Below are positions 1-12,341 of a stretch of DNA of 64,000 nucleotides, in pieces. The position numbers were made by a program, and so were the translations under genes. A model generated the notes under the pieces. That model ran no database searches, had not been told where the DNA came from, and worked only from the letters and a program-made list of their open reading frames with translations. Source of the DNA: an uncultured Akkermansia sp. GTDB lineage: Bacteria; Verrucomicrobiota; Verrucomicrobiia; Verrucomicrobiales; Akkermansiaceae. The stretch lies in assembly GCA_947589345.1 (NCBI GenBank), contig CANQAC010000003.1:1-64000 (forward strand), read 5' to 3'. Position 1 is the stretch's first letter. Every line of letters begins with the position of its first letter.

Positions 1-154
1 TGACTCTAGCATACTTTGAACTTCTTGGCACCCTTTTTTGTGCCAAGTACCTGTTGCATTTAATTTTGCGATCCACAGAACAAGCAAGTTTCAGCAATTT
101 GTCTTGCAATTCGCACGGGAATATGGCATATATCTGCAAGTTTACACCCACGCT

Positions 155-3360
<3,206 letters not shown>

Positions 3361-3364
<4 letters not shown>

Positions 3365-4209
3365 TTGCGACCATGGAAGAAAACCTGACAACCGAGTGCA
3401 CCAATGGGGCGCTTGAACTTTGGCACAAGCTTCTGGCAGGCGGCTGGGTGTCTTTTGCAGTGAATCTGATTCTTGCATTCATCATCACGCGTATCGTGAA
3501 GCACGTGTTCCTGCGCTTTACACGCAAACGCAAACTCGTACACCCTGCTGTGCGTTTTCTGGCGAAACTCATCAACTCCATCATTTGGGTACTGGCTCTG
3601 GTGCAAGCGCTGCGCTCCGTGGGGGTGGATTTGGTGAGCATTCTTGGCGCGGCAGGTGTAGCCGGCATTGCGATTGGCTTTGCCTCCCAAACAGCCTTGA
3701 GCAACCTCATCAGCGGCTTTTTCCTCATCTCGGAGAGCAGCTTTAAAATCGGCGATTATGTGCGCGTGGATGCCTTAGAAGGCACGGTAGAAAGCATCAA
3801 CCTGCTCTCCATCTACCTCCGCCAGCCGGATCACTCACTCATCCGCATCCCCTGCGAGATGCTCATCAAAAACCCCGTGGTCAACATGACGAATGACAAG
3901 ATCCGCCGCTGCGATTTAGATGTGGGCGTGGATTATTCGTCTGATTTGAACCGTGTGCGCCAGATCATTGAGCACGTGGTTGCCGAGCAACCCGGGCTCT
4001 TCACGGATGATAAGCACAGCACCACGGTTCAATTCACAAACTTCGGAGACTTCTCACTCAACTTGCACATCGGCGCTTGGTGTCACACCAATGAGTACCA
4101 CGCTGTTCGTTATGCTCTTGCCACCGCCCTGTTGCACGCCTTCGCCGAAGCAGGCATCTCCATCCCCTTCCCCATCCGCGACGTGCGCCTCCCCCACGAG
4201 CAGCATTGA
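3361..4209 (+). CDS. MscS-family mechanosensitive channel
   Basis: TM region followed by [37 protein letters not shown] typical of the MscS pore; GTG start overlaps carB stop (GTGA). Confidence 0.9.
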
Positions 4210-4223
4210 TCTGCACCCCGGAT

Positions 4224-5147
4224 TCACATAAGAGAACGGATCTCATCCGCCGCAGCGCGACCTATGCTTTCCGGGGCGCTTGCAGAGCCGCGTTGAATAC
4301 AGCGCAGAGCCGGGCCGTCCGGGCGAAAGTACAACACTCTCAATTCCAGTTTATCCCCCTGCAATTTCGCGTAGCCTCCCACCGGAACCGAACAATCTGC
4401 ACACAGCGCCCCCAAAAAAGCTCGTTCAGCGCGGATGGCTAGTTCACTCGGCTCGTGGTTGATGCCACGAAGCATTTCGCGTGCTGCGACATCATCCCGC
4501 CGAGTTTCGACGGCAATAGCGCCCTGGCAAAGCGCCGGCATGAAGCTGTCACAATCCATATCCACAAGCGTAAGTCCCGGGGGCACAATTTCCTGAATAT
4601 CACCCAAGCGATTCAAACCGGCGCGAGCCAAAAGGATGGCATCCATTTGTTCACTCTCTGACAGTTTTTGCAGACGGGTCGTCACGTTTCCACGCAGCTG
4701 CACGACGCGTGCTCTCTCCCCCCAGTAGGCTTGCACAAGAGCAGCGCGACGCACACTGGAAGTACCGATGACCGGAGCATGCATGTTGGCTCCGCGGCGA
4801 ACGACGAGCGTGTCGTTGATAGCCTCCCGTGGAAGTACAGCGACTATCTCCATACGCTCATCCAATATCCCCGGCATATCCTTGCAGCTATGCACCGCGC
4901 AGTCAATCTCACCACATGCCAACGCCTCTTCAATCGCAGCAATAAAAACCCCTTTATCGGCCGTACCAGTGGCTTTATTTACCTCGCAGAGAGGAATATC
5001 CGTTCGATCATCGCCGGCAGTGCGGATGGGAACAACCCGGGTCTCAACATCCGGATGCGACACGCGCAGAGCCTGCTCCACCAATCGAGCCTGCCGCACG
5101 GCTAGTTCGCTGCCGCGTGTGCCGATACGAAGAATTTTGTGCTGCAT
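4224..5147 (-). CDS. hemC: Porphobilinogen deaminase (hydroxymethylbilane synthase)
   Basis: KILRIGTRGSELAVRQARLVEQAL, HSCKDMP, LRGNVTTRLQKL, CQGAIAVE motifs. Confidence 0.96.
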   Translation of the reverse strand: MQHKILRIGTRGSELAVRQARLVEQALRVSHPDVETRVVPIRTAGDDRTDIPLCEVNKATGTADKGVFIAAIEEALACGEIDCAVHSCKDMPGILDERMEIVAVLPREAINDTLVVRRGANMHAPVIGTSSVRRAALVQAYWGERARVVQLRGNVTTRLQKLSESEQMDAILLARAGLNRLGDIQEIVPPGLTLVDMDCDSFMPALCQGAIAVETRRDDVAAREMLRGINHEPSELAIRAERAFLGALCADCSVPVGGYAKLQGDKLELRVLYFRPDGPALRCIQRGSASAPESIGRAAADEIRSLM

Positions 5148-5153
5148 AACGGC

Positions 5154-5182
5154 ATTGTATCGCATGGAATATGAGCTGTCAA
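5154..5182 (-). promoter_or_regulatory. Predicted sigma70-type promoter of hemC (leaderless)
   Basis: Minus strand: TTGACA (5182-5177), 17-bp spacer, TACAAT (5159-5154), 6 nt, then ATG at 5147. Confidence 0.65.
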
Positions 5183-5244
5183 ACGTGTTGCGTCGCGCAA
5201 CAATATATGAAACGTCAAAATCTCCGGTAGCATCCTACATATAC

Positions 5245-5436
5245 ATGAAGGAAAGCGATGAGACATGGACGGATAACCTGAGCGAGCCGTACAACCTGCG
5301 CAAGGCGGATAGCTTGCACGAGCGTGAGTTGGGCTATACGCTCAATATGATGTATACCCTCTATTATGAGATGCCCGACACTCCAACCTCACTGCGGTTC
5401 TTCCCGGAAAACTCGGATCCGGAACAAGCGCTGTGA
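5245..5436 (+). CDS. Small hypothetical protein (63 aa)
   Basis: Open frame MKESDETWTDNLSEPYNLRKADSLHERELGYTLNMMYTLYYEMPDTPTSLRFFPENSDPEQAL, acidic, ordered-looking composition; in-frame start inside ORF-track entry 4768..5436. Confidence 0.4.
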   Translation: MKESDETWTDNLSEPYNLRKADSLHERELGYTLNMMYTLYYEMPDTPTSLRFFPENSDPEQAL

Positions 5437-5666
5437 CAAACAAGAACCAAACAACCTCGGCAACGCTCCACACGAGCGCCGCTAAGGAGTTATGGTGTGC
5501 ACGCCGGTCATGACCAGCCTACCAGCTACTGTAAGTCTGAGCGGACTGCCCGCCGAAAGGAGACGTCGTCTCAGTCCCGCATTTTGCCATATTTTTGCTG
5601 CCGACTTGTCCCTGACGCCTGTATCAAGCGTTGCATGACACCCTTCCTCTACCGATGTCCAATCCG

Positions 5667-7232
5667 TTATCTCTTTTTGCGGAGGGAATCGTTTTTTTTC
5701 GCTATCTTTTCTTCAAGTTTTGCTGATTTTTCCAGAAGTTGCGTAGCATCCTGTTGATCGCTCGAAGATATCAAAAACTTACTTTCATATTGGGAGAGGT
5801 CCTGAGCAATCCCTTCACAGATGCCGGGCATCATTATTTCCTCTCCCAGATTACGAGGCTTTACCTTTGTTGAAATATCAATCCTGGAAATGCTATAGGC
5901 CGCCCGAGCATTTAGAAAATTTTTCCTCAACTGATCAAAATCATCGCTGAAATGCAGTAGGATTTTACGTTTTTCGTCCTCTAACGCATTGAACAATTTT
6001 TCACCTGCTTCTTCATGATCCACCTGTTCAATCGCAGCGGAATATTGATTCACCATACGTTGAATGGTTTGTGCATGTTGTCCTTTCAGTACAGAGTACT
6101 TTCTCATGTATTCATCGCAGAGATTTCTGAAATCTTTCGCTTGAATCTGCTCCTCCACGTACTGAACCAGCGCCTCTCGATTACTCGGGGATGAAGCCTG
6201 TTCGAGGTATCTTGCGGGTGTCCCCCCAAGAAATGCTGAATATGCCCCATAGAGCCCACCGAGACCCAGGATGACAAAAGCACTCGTCAACACGATCGTC
6301 TTGCGTCGTCGCTCCACGAGATTTTCCAACCTCGGTAACGTCCCATCCTTCCAACACTGCAGGCATTGCTCCACACTCTGGCAACGATTGTTGACATTCA
6401 GTGACATGTTGCAATCTAACAAAGCCAGCACTTCGAGCGGATACCCGATCTTAGCCGCCTGCTTCGTCAGACTCTTCATATCATCCTGAGCAAGGCGAGC
6501 ATCGGCAGCTTCCGGAGGAACACCGGTGAGCAATTCATACCAGGTGGCGGCCAAGGAATACAGATCCGTCCACGCTCCCACATGTCCTTTTCCCGTGATC
6601 TGCTCAGGAGCAGCGTAATTGCGTGAAAACGCACCTTGGGATGTCGTGGTTGTGCCGGTGCGTTCCGCACGATTAAGAGCCGCGCCAAAATCGATAATCA
6701 CGGGATTTTGCTTTTCATCAAACATGATGTTGGCCGGCTTGATATCCCTGTGTGTAATGCTTCGTTCGTGCAAGTAGCGCAGTGCTTCCAAAAGGACACG
6801 CAGCCATGCCATGCTCTGCTCTGGCGTAATCTCAGCACGGCGAGTCTCTATCACATCACGCAGTGTACCGCCGGGCAACCAAGGCATCACATAGAAAACA
6901 CTACCGTTTCCCCAAAGAACATCTTTGAAATGCACAATGCTATCATGGTTCAATCCCTGGAGGGTACGCACCTCTCGGCGCATGTATTCCAAGGCCTTCA
7001 TGTAGCACGGCTCATAGCTCTCCCGAGCAGGCATAACCGCGCCAGTGCCAGCATCCCGAATACATATCCCTTGCGGGAAACACTCCTTGACAGCGACTCG
7101 GCAATGCTGCTCCTCATCCCACCCGATGTAAGTAATTCCAAATCCCCCCTGCCCAATTGCTTTGAGCAACTTGTAACGCCCCCCTACATGAACTCCGGGG
7201 GGCAAATCAATCACCGAAGTAGCTTGCATCAC
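5667..7232 (-). CDS. Serine/threonine protein kinase with C-terminal TM and coiled-coil region
   Basis: YKLLKAIGQGGFGITYIG glycine loop, VAVKE, HRDIKPANIMFD, IIDFGAA (DFG); TM near TIVLTSAFVILGLGGLYGAYSAFLG. Confidence 0.93.
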   Translation of the reverse strand: MMQATSVIDLPPGVHVGGRYKLLKAIGQGGFGITYIGWDEEQHCRVAVKECFPQGICIRDAGTGAVMPARESYEPCYMKALEYMRREVRTLQGLNHDSIVHFKDVLWGNGSVFYVMPWLPGGTLRDVIETRRAEITPEQSMAWLRVLLEALRYLHERSITHRDIKPANIMFDEKQNPVIIDFGAALNRAERTGTTTTSQGAFSRNYAAPEQITGKGHVGAWTDLYSLAATWYELLTGVPPEAADARLAQDDMKSLTKQAAKIGYPLEVLALLDCNMSLNVNNRCQSVEQCLQCWKDGTLPRLENLVERRRKTIVLTSAFVILGLGGLYGAYSAFLGGTPARYLEQASSPSNREALVQYVEEQIQAKDFRNLCDEYMRKYSVLKGQHAQTIQRMVNQYSAAIEQVDHEEAGEKLFNALEDEKRKILLHFSDDFDQLRKNFLNARAAYSISRIDISTKVKPRNLGEEIMMPGICEGIAQDLSQYESKFLISSSDQQDATQLLEKSAKLEEKIAKKNDSLRKKR

Positions 7233-7264
7233 CTACGCCCGGTTGAGTGCTGCAGCGCCCTTTC

Positions 7265-7603
7265 CTATTCTGAACTCAGATCCGACAACGTCTTCGAAAG
7301 GAATTCCTCCAGCGTCAGCCCTTGGGCGAATGCCTTGTCTTCCAAGTGTTTTGTCACACTCCTGTCAAGCCGTATCGTCACATGTGTCTGAAGTTTCACA
7401 TCGATGGGAGACAACGTCGGCATGGTCACCGGACTCTGGGCGATAAGTTCGCGGATGATATGCGCTTTTGCCTTGGGTATCGGCTTCTTCGCCATCCAAT
7501 TACGCACGGTAGTCTCGGTCACGTAGCAACGCTGCGCCAACCATGCATAGTCATGCTTGTTTACCTTGAGCCAAAGTTTTATGTTGAGTTTTAAGTCTTC
7601 CAT
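7265..7603 (-). CDS. Small DNA-binding protein: N-terminal HTH plus C-terminal ribbon-helix-helix-like segment
   Basis: MEDLKLNIKLWLKVNKHDYAWLAQRCYVTETTVRNWMAKKPIP (HTH) and THVTIRLDRSVTKHLEDKAFAQGLTLEEFLSKTL (RHH-like); start moved to 7603. Confidence 0.65.
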   Translation of the reverse strand: MEDLKLNIKLWLKVNKHDYAWLAQRCYVTETTVRNWMAKKPIPKAKAHIIRELIAQSPVTMPTLSPIDVKLQTHVTIRLDRSVTKHLEDKAFAQGLTLEEFLSKTLSDLSSE

Positions 7604-7729
7604 ATTACCCCTTTCACAGCCTAATCTATATCTTTTTGGCGATATCGTCAAGATGAAAAATCTGACTGGCACGCACTCGTAAGGGGCGCCTTTGTATGGC
7701 TTGACGCACATGGTAAAATAGCGACTGCT

Positions 7730-9817
7730 ATGCAGAGCAGAGAAGAGTACTTGGAGGAGACGACGGCGATAAAGTGGAGCGAGCTCACGGCACAAAAGGC
7801 TCGCGACCAAATTCGAGATGCCATTCGGCAGGCAAAGGCAAGTGTGGAAAAAATATGCAGCGTGAAAGAACCCACCTATGAAAACACGTACGCTGCGCTG
7901 GAGGAGAGCGATGCCGCCCTCAATCGGGGGTGGATGCGACTCACGCACCTGCAAAGTGTGATGGACAGTCCAAAACTGCGTGATGTCATCGCTGAGCTCA
8001 CCCCGGAGGTAGTAGAGCACAGCATGGATGTGCTGCTCAATGAACCGCTATATGCCACGCTGAAAAGAGCGGCAAAACAAATTCGCCCGCAGGACCTTTC
8101 CGATGTCCAACGGCGCTTTATTTCTGAAACTCTGATTACTTTTCATGAAAACGGCGCGGACCTCAGTGCACGTGACAGAAAACGAGTGAGTGAAATAACC
8201 ACCGAACTGGCTCGTCTCTGCCGAGAGTTTGGCGAGCGTGTGCTGGATTCTACCAACCACTGGGACTACATAACCACTGATCCGGAAGAAGTGGAAGGGT
8301 TGCCGGAATCGGCCCTGCAGGCTGCACAGCAGGATGCACACGCCAAAGGATACGCTTCTGATCAGTCTCCGGCCTGGCGTTTCACTCTCCAATTCACCTC
8401 TGTGCAACCCGTGTTGAGCTATGCTGAAAATGAAGGGCTGCGCCAACGCATCTGGGAAGGCTTGCAAACCCGAGGCACTGGACAGTTTGACACTGAGCCG
8501 CTCATCCACGACATCCTGCGCCTGCGCGAACAGAAAGCCAAGCTGCTGGGCTTTGCCACCTTTTCCGACTATGCCACGGCGCGCCGCATGGCAAAAAATG
8601 GCAATAACGCCCTTGCCTTCATCGACCGCCTGCACGACGAAGTAAAGCCGGCCTACACCGAGGAAATGGAAACGCTTCGTCACTACGCCGAGCAGAAGAC
8701 AGGACGCAGCATCCCCACCCTGAATCCGTGGGATGTGAGCTTCTGGAAAGAAAAGCGCCGCCGGGAACTCTACGATTTTGACGCCGAACAACTGCGCCCG
8801 TACTTCCCCATGCCGCACGTGTTGCGCGGTATGTTTTCCATCTACGAGGAATTGTACGGCATCTGCATTTCCGAGCGAGCCACCTACTGCCCCAAGCAAG
8901 GCGAACCCATGCCAAACGGTAAAGTAGAAGTGTGGCATCCGGATGTACTCTGCTTCGAAATTCACGATGCGCAAAGCGAGGAGCTTCTCTGCGTATTTTA
9001 CGCGGATTGGTACCCGCGTGAAACTAAGCGAGCCGGAGCGTGGATGGAGTGTCTGAGCTGCGGCGGCCCGACTGCAGGCAGCAAACCCCGTGTGCCGCAT
9101 GTGGCGCTCATGTGCGGCAACCTCTCCCGGCCTGTTGGTAATCGGCCTGCCCTGCTTAGCCACGATGAAGTAGAGACCATTTTTCACGAATTTGGACACC
9201 TGTTGCACCAAGCACTCAGCGATGTACCCATCCATGCGCTTGCCGGGTGCAATGTAGCGTGGGACTTTGTAGAGCTGCCCAGCCAAATCAACGAGAACTG
9301 GACCTGGGAACCGGAAGCGCTTAAACGCATCTCTGCCCACGTTGAAACAGGCGAAAGCCTTCCCGACGACATCATCCGAAAAATGCTCGCCACTCGCAAC
9401 TACGGCGCGGCTTCTGCCTTCATGCGCCAGCTCAGTTTCGCCAAACTTGACCTGGAGCTGCATACTCACACTGCCCAATATATCAACCGACCCATTGAAG
9501 ACGTAGATCACGAAGTTCTAACTGACTACCGCGTACCGCTCTCACGCGAAGGCAACACCGTACTGCGTGCCTTCACGCACATTTTTGACGGTGGCTACGA
9601 GGCCGGCTACTACTCCTATAAATGGGCTGAGGTGCTGGAGGCAGATGCCTTTTCACGCTTTAAGGCAGAGGGTATTTTCAACCCAGCAACCGGCCGCGAC
9701 TTCCGCCGCTGCATCCTTTCCCAAGGCAACTCGCGTCCCGCCGCCGAGCTTTTCCGCGACTTCATGCACCGCGACCCTGACTCCAGTGCACTGCTTCGCC
9801 GATGCGGCATCAAGTGA
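7730..9817 (+). CDS. M3-family oligopeptidase (oligopeptidase A-like)
   Basis: HEFGHLLHQAL (HExxH with M3 context), full-length 695 aa thimet/OpdA-like protein. Confidence 0.94.
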   Translation: MQSREEYLEETTAIKWSELTAQKARDQIRDAIRQAKASVEKICSVKEPTYENTYAALEESDAALNRGWMRLTHLQSVMDSPKLRDVIAELTPEVVEHSMDVLLNEPLYATLKRAAKQIRPQDLSDVQRRFISETLITFHENGADLSARDRKRVSEITTELARLCREFGERVLDSTNHWDYITTDPEEVEGLPESALQAAQQDAHAKGYASDQSPAWRFTLQFTSVQPVLSYAENEGLRQRIWEGLQTRGTGQFDTEPLIHDILRLREQKAKLLGFATFSDYATARRMAKNGNNALAFIDRLHDEVKPAYTEEMETLRHYAEQKTGRSIPTLNPWDVSFWKEKRRRELYDFDAEQLRPYFPMPHVLRGMFSIYEELYGICISERATYCPKQGEPMPNGKVEVWHPDVLCFEIHDAQSEELLCVFYADWYPRETKRAGAWMECLSCGGPTAGSKPRVPHVALMCGNLSRPVGNRPALLSHDEVETIFHEFGHLLHQALSDVPIHALAGCNVAWDFVELPSQINENWTWEPEALKRISAHVETGESLPDDIIRKMLATRNYGAASAFMRQLSFAKLDLELHTHTAQYINRPIEDVDHEVLTDYRVPLSREGNTVLRAFTHIFDGGYEAGYYSYKWAEVLEADAFSRFKAEGIFNPATGRDFRRCILSQGNSRPAAELFRDFMHRDPDSSALLRRCGIK

Positions 9818-9891
9818 AGCCGAGCGATTCCATGCAAAACCGCCCGACCTGGCGGGCAGGCCGAGCGGTTGAAAGTTGGTGCGGCAAGCTC

Positions 9892-11250
9892 TTACACGAG
9901 ACCCTGATCAATCATGGCATCCGCCACCTTCACAAAGCCGGCGATGTTGGCGCCGGCTACATAGTTGGTGAAGTCTGACGTGCAATCTTTGCAGTACTCG
10001 TGAGCATGATTGTACGCATTCTCATGAATGTTCTTCATGATATCGAAGAGTTTGGCATCCACTTGCTCTCGGGTCCAGTTGAGACGCTGGCTGTTCTGAG
10101 CCATTTCAAGACCGGAAACCGCGACACCACCGGCATTGGCCGCCTTGGCCGGGCCGTAGAGAATTCCGGCATTGAGGTACACACTAATGCCGTCGAGATC
10201 AGTGGGCATGTTGGCGCCCTCAGCCACCAGTTTGCAACCATTTTTCACAAGCGCGGCGGCCTCTTCGCCATTGATCTCGTTCTGCGTGGCACATGGGAAA
10301 GCACAATCGCAAGGAATACTCCATGGACGTTGACCTTCCATATACTGAGAACCGGTAAATTGAGAGGCATATTCCTTGATGCGGCCACGGCGGACATTTT
10401 TGAGTTCCATCACCCAGGCAAGTTTCTCGGCATCAATGCCGGCCGGATCATAGATGGTGCCATTGGAGTCGGACATGGTGACAACTTTGGCGCCGAGCTG
10501 ATTGAGCTTCTCCACCAAGTATTGCGCCACATTGCCAGAACCGGACACCGTACACACCTTGCCAGACACATCATCTCCGCGCGTAGCAAGCATATTCTGT
10601 GCAAAATAAACACAGCCATAACCTGTAGCTTCCGGACGAATGAGAGAGCCGCCCCAGTTGAGCGCCTTGCCGGTGAGTACCCCAGTAAACTCATTGCGCA
10701 AGCGTTTGTACTGACCGAACAGGTACCCTATCTCACGTCCACCTACGCCAATATCACCCGCTGGCACATCAGTGTCAGCACCGATATGACGCTGCAGTTC
10801 AGTCATAAAACTCTGGCAGAAACGCATAACCTCCGTGTCGCTCTTGCCTTTGGGATCGAAATCAGAACCACCCTTACCGCCGCCCATAGCCAATGTGGTC
10901 AGGGAATTCTTGAAAACTTGTTCAAAACCGAGAAATTTCAGGATACCCAAGTTCACTGAAGGGTGGAAACGCAACCCACCCTTGTACGGTCCGATCGCGC
11001 TGTTGAACTCCACGCGAAATCCGCGGTTGATGCGTATGCGACCTGCATCATCCGTCCACGGCACGCGAAAGATGATCGTGCGCTCCGGTTCCGTAATTCT
11101 CTCCAAAATACAGTTCTCCTCATACTTCTTTTGAGCAGAGAGAACGGGCTCAATTGTTGAGATAACTTCCTGCACGGCCTGCAAAAACTCAGGCTCATGC
11201 GCATTCTTGTTGCGTACTCCTTCCAGCACGCGTGTAGTATATTCTGTCAT
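9892..11250 (-). CDS. gdhA: NADP-type glutamate dehydrogenase
   Basis: PYKGGLRFHPSVNLGILKFLGFEQVFKNSLTTLAMGGGKGGSDFDPKGKSDTEVMRFCQSFM. Confidence 0.97.
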   Translation of the reverse strand: MTEYTTRVLEGVRNKNAHEPEFLQAVQEVISTIEPVLSAQKKYEENCILERITEPERTIIFRVPWTDDAGRIRINRGFRVEFNSAIGPYKGGLRFHPSVNLGILKFLGFEQVFKNSLTTLAMGGGKGGSDFDPKGKSDTEVMRFCQSFMTELQRHIGADTDVPAGDIGVGGREIGYLFGQYKRLRNEFTGVLTGKALNWGGSLIRPEATGYGCVYFAQNMLATRGDDVSGKVCTVSGSGNVAQYLVEKLNQLGAKVVTMSDSNGTIYDPAGIDAEKLAWVMELKNVRRGRIKEYASQFTGSQYMEGQRPWSIPCDCAFPCATQNEINGEEAAALVKNGCKLVAEGANMPTDLDGISVYLNAGILYGPAKAANAGGVAVSGLEMAQNSQRLNWTREQVDAKLFDIMKNIHENAYNHAHEYCKDCTSDFTNYVAGANIAGFVKVADAMIDQGLV

Positions 11251-11496
11251 AGTCGTAAAGCCGGTCTGGGGTTCCCACCCACGGCTTCCCGCCGGTGGCA
11301 GTCAGACGCCGAGATTATACTCAACCCACCGCACATGAAAAGTCTTTTTTTCGTTTTTTTGTATCCTTCCCATCACATTGTCCGTCGCCGAATTGTCTCC
11401 TGCAAATCCTTGCCCTCTTATAGTCATAGTCCTACTAGGTTGATAGGTCTTAACGAACATGCGATTTTTCTTTTCATCTATGGGGTGAGTGTTATA

Positions 11497-12339
11497 ATGG
11501 GCGCGGATATGCTGGAAAACAAACGCCGCACAAGAGAGCGCCGGGTGAATGAGCGAGATAATCCTTGGGGAAGTTTGATGCGCCCGAGGAATGAGGGCGA
11601 GGTGCTGCGGGGCGGATACACCCGTGCGGAAGAGGATGACGGTTCCACAGGAACACCCACAGAAACAGGATTAGGTGACTTATGGGGAAAAATCAACATG
11701 TGGTCGATCATAGCCACACTTCTCTTCATCTTGTTCACGGGCGGTATGGCCTACCTGGTGGTGCAAATGTGGTGGCCCCAAAATTTGCGTGATGTAGTCG
11801 GCTACGAGGACCGAGGGAACCCGCGTGATCTAACCCTTGCGCTTCGCAACGCCGGGGGGGCTGAAATCACCTTCACCGAGGGAGAAATCAACCGTTACCT
11901 TCGCGACACCTGTCGCATGCGACAAGGAGGCATCTTTTCTCTCATTGCCCATGAGCACGGCTTGGCGGTGCGCATCCATGATGGATATGCTGAGTTCATT
12001 ATCGACCGCATCCTGAGTACTCACTTGCACCAAACGACCGCCGTCAACCTGAGTTTCTCGCGCGAGCAAGTGAACGGCACCCCTCACCTGCGGGCTGATT
12101 TTCGTGGGGGGGAACCATTGCTTAATTCTCTCCCGCGAGGGGGGCGCATCGGTCACGTTGGAGTGCCTCAGCGCTACATGGAAATGCTGCGCCCTGCTTT
12201 GCATACTCTCATGAAGAGCTACGGAGAGTTTGTCTCACTGGTGCAGCAATACGGCTATTACCCGGAGTTTACGCGCGGCCGCAATGGCACGGAAGGCCGT
12301 GTGCGTCTCATACCTATCTCAGGATCTGATATCAACTGA
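11497..12339 (+). CDS. Hypothetical single-TM protein
   Basis: ORF with one TM (MWSIIATLLFILFTGGMAYLVVQMWW); start is either 11497 or 11509. Confidence 0.7.
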   Translation: MGADMLENKRRTRERRVNERDNPWGSLMRPRNEGEVLRGGYTRAEEDDGSTGTPTETGLGDLWGKINMWSIIATLLFILFTGGMAYLVVQMWWPQNLRDVVGYEDRGNPRDLTLALRNAGGAEITFTEGEINRYLRDTCRMRQGGIFSLIAHEHGLAVRIHDGYAEFIIDRILSTHLHQTTAVNLSFSREQVNGTPHLRADFRGGEPLLNSLPRGGRIGHVGVPQRYMEMLRPALHTLMKSYGEFVSLVQQYGYYPEFTRGRNGTEGRVRLIPISGSDIN

Positions 12340-12341
12340 CC

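Noticed and set aside
8048-9511. 487-aa minus-strand ORF opposite the M3 peptidase
   Set aside because: Antisense shadow of a well-supported coding sequence.
9818-9891. Hairpin GCCCG-acctgg-CGGGC between the M3 peptidase and gdhA as a terminator
   Set aside because: Plausible position between convergent genes but a short stem without a clear U-tract; not enough to call.
10000-10959. 319-aa plus-strand ORF opposite gdhA
   Set aside because: Antisense shadow of gdhA.
11470-11499. TATAAT overlapping the ATG at 11497 as another leaderless promoter
   Set aside because: No acceptable -35 at 16-18 bp upstream, so not counted in the leaderless list.
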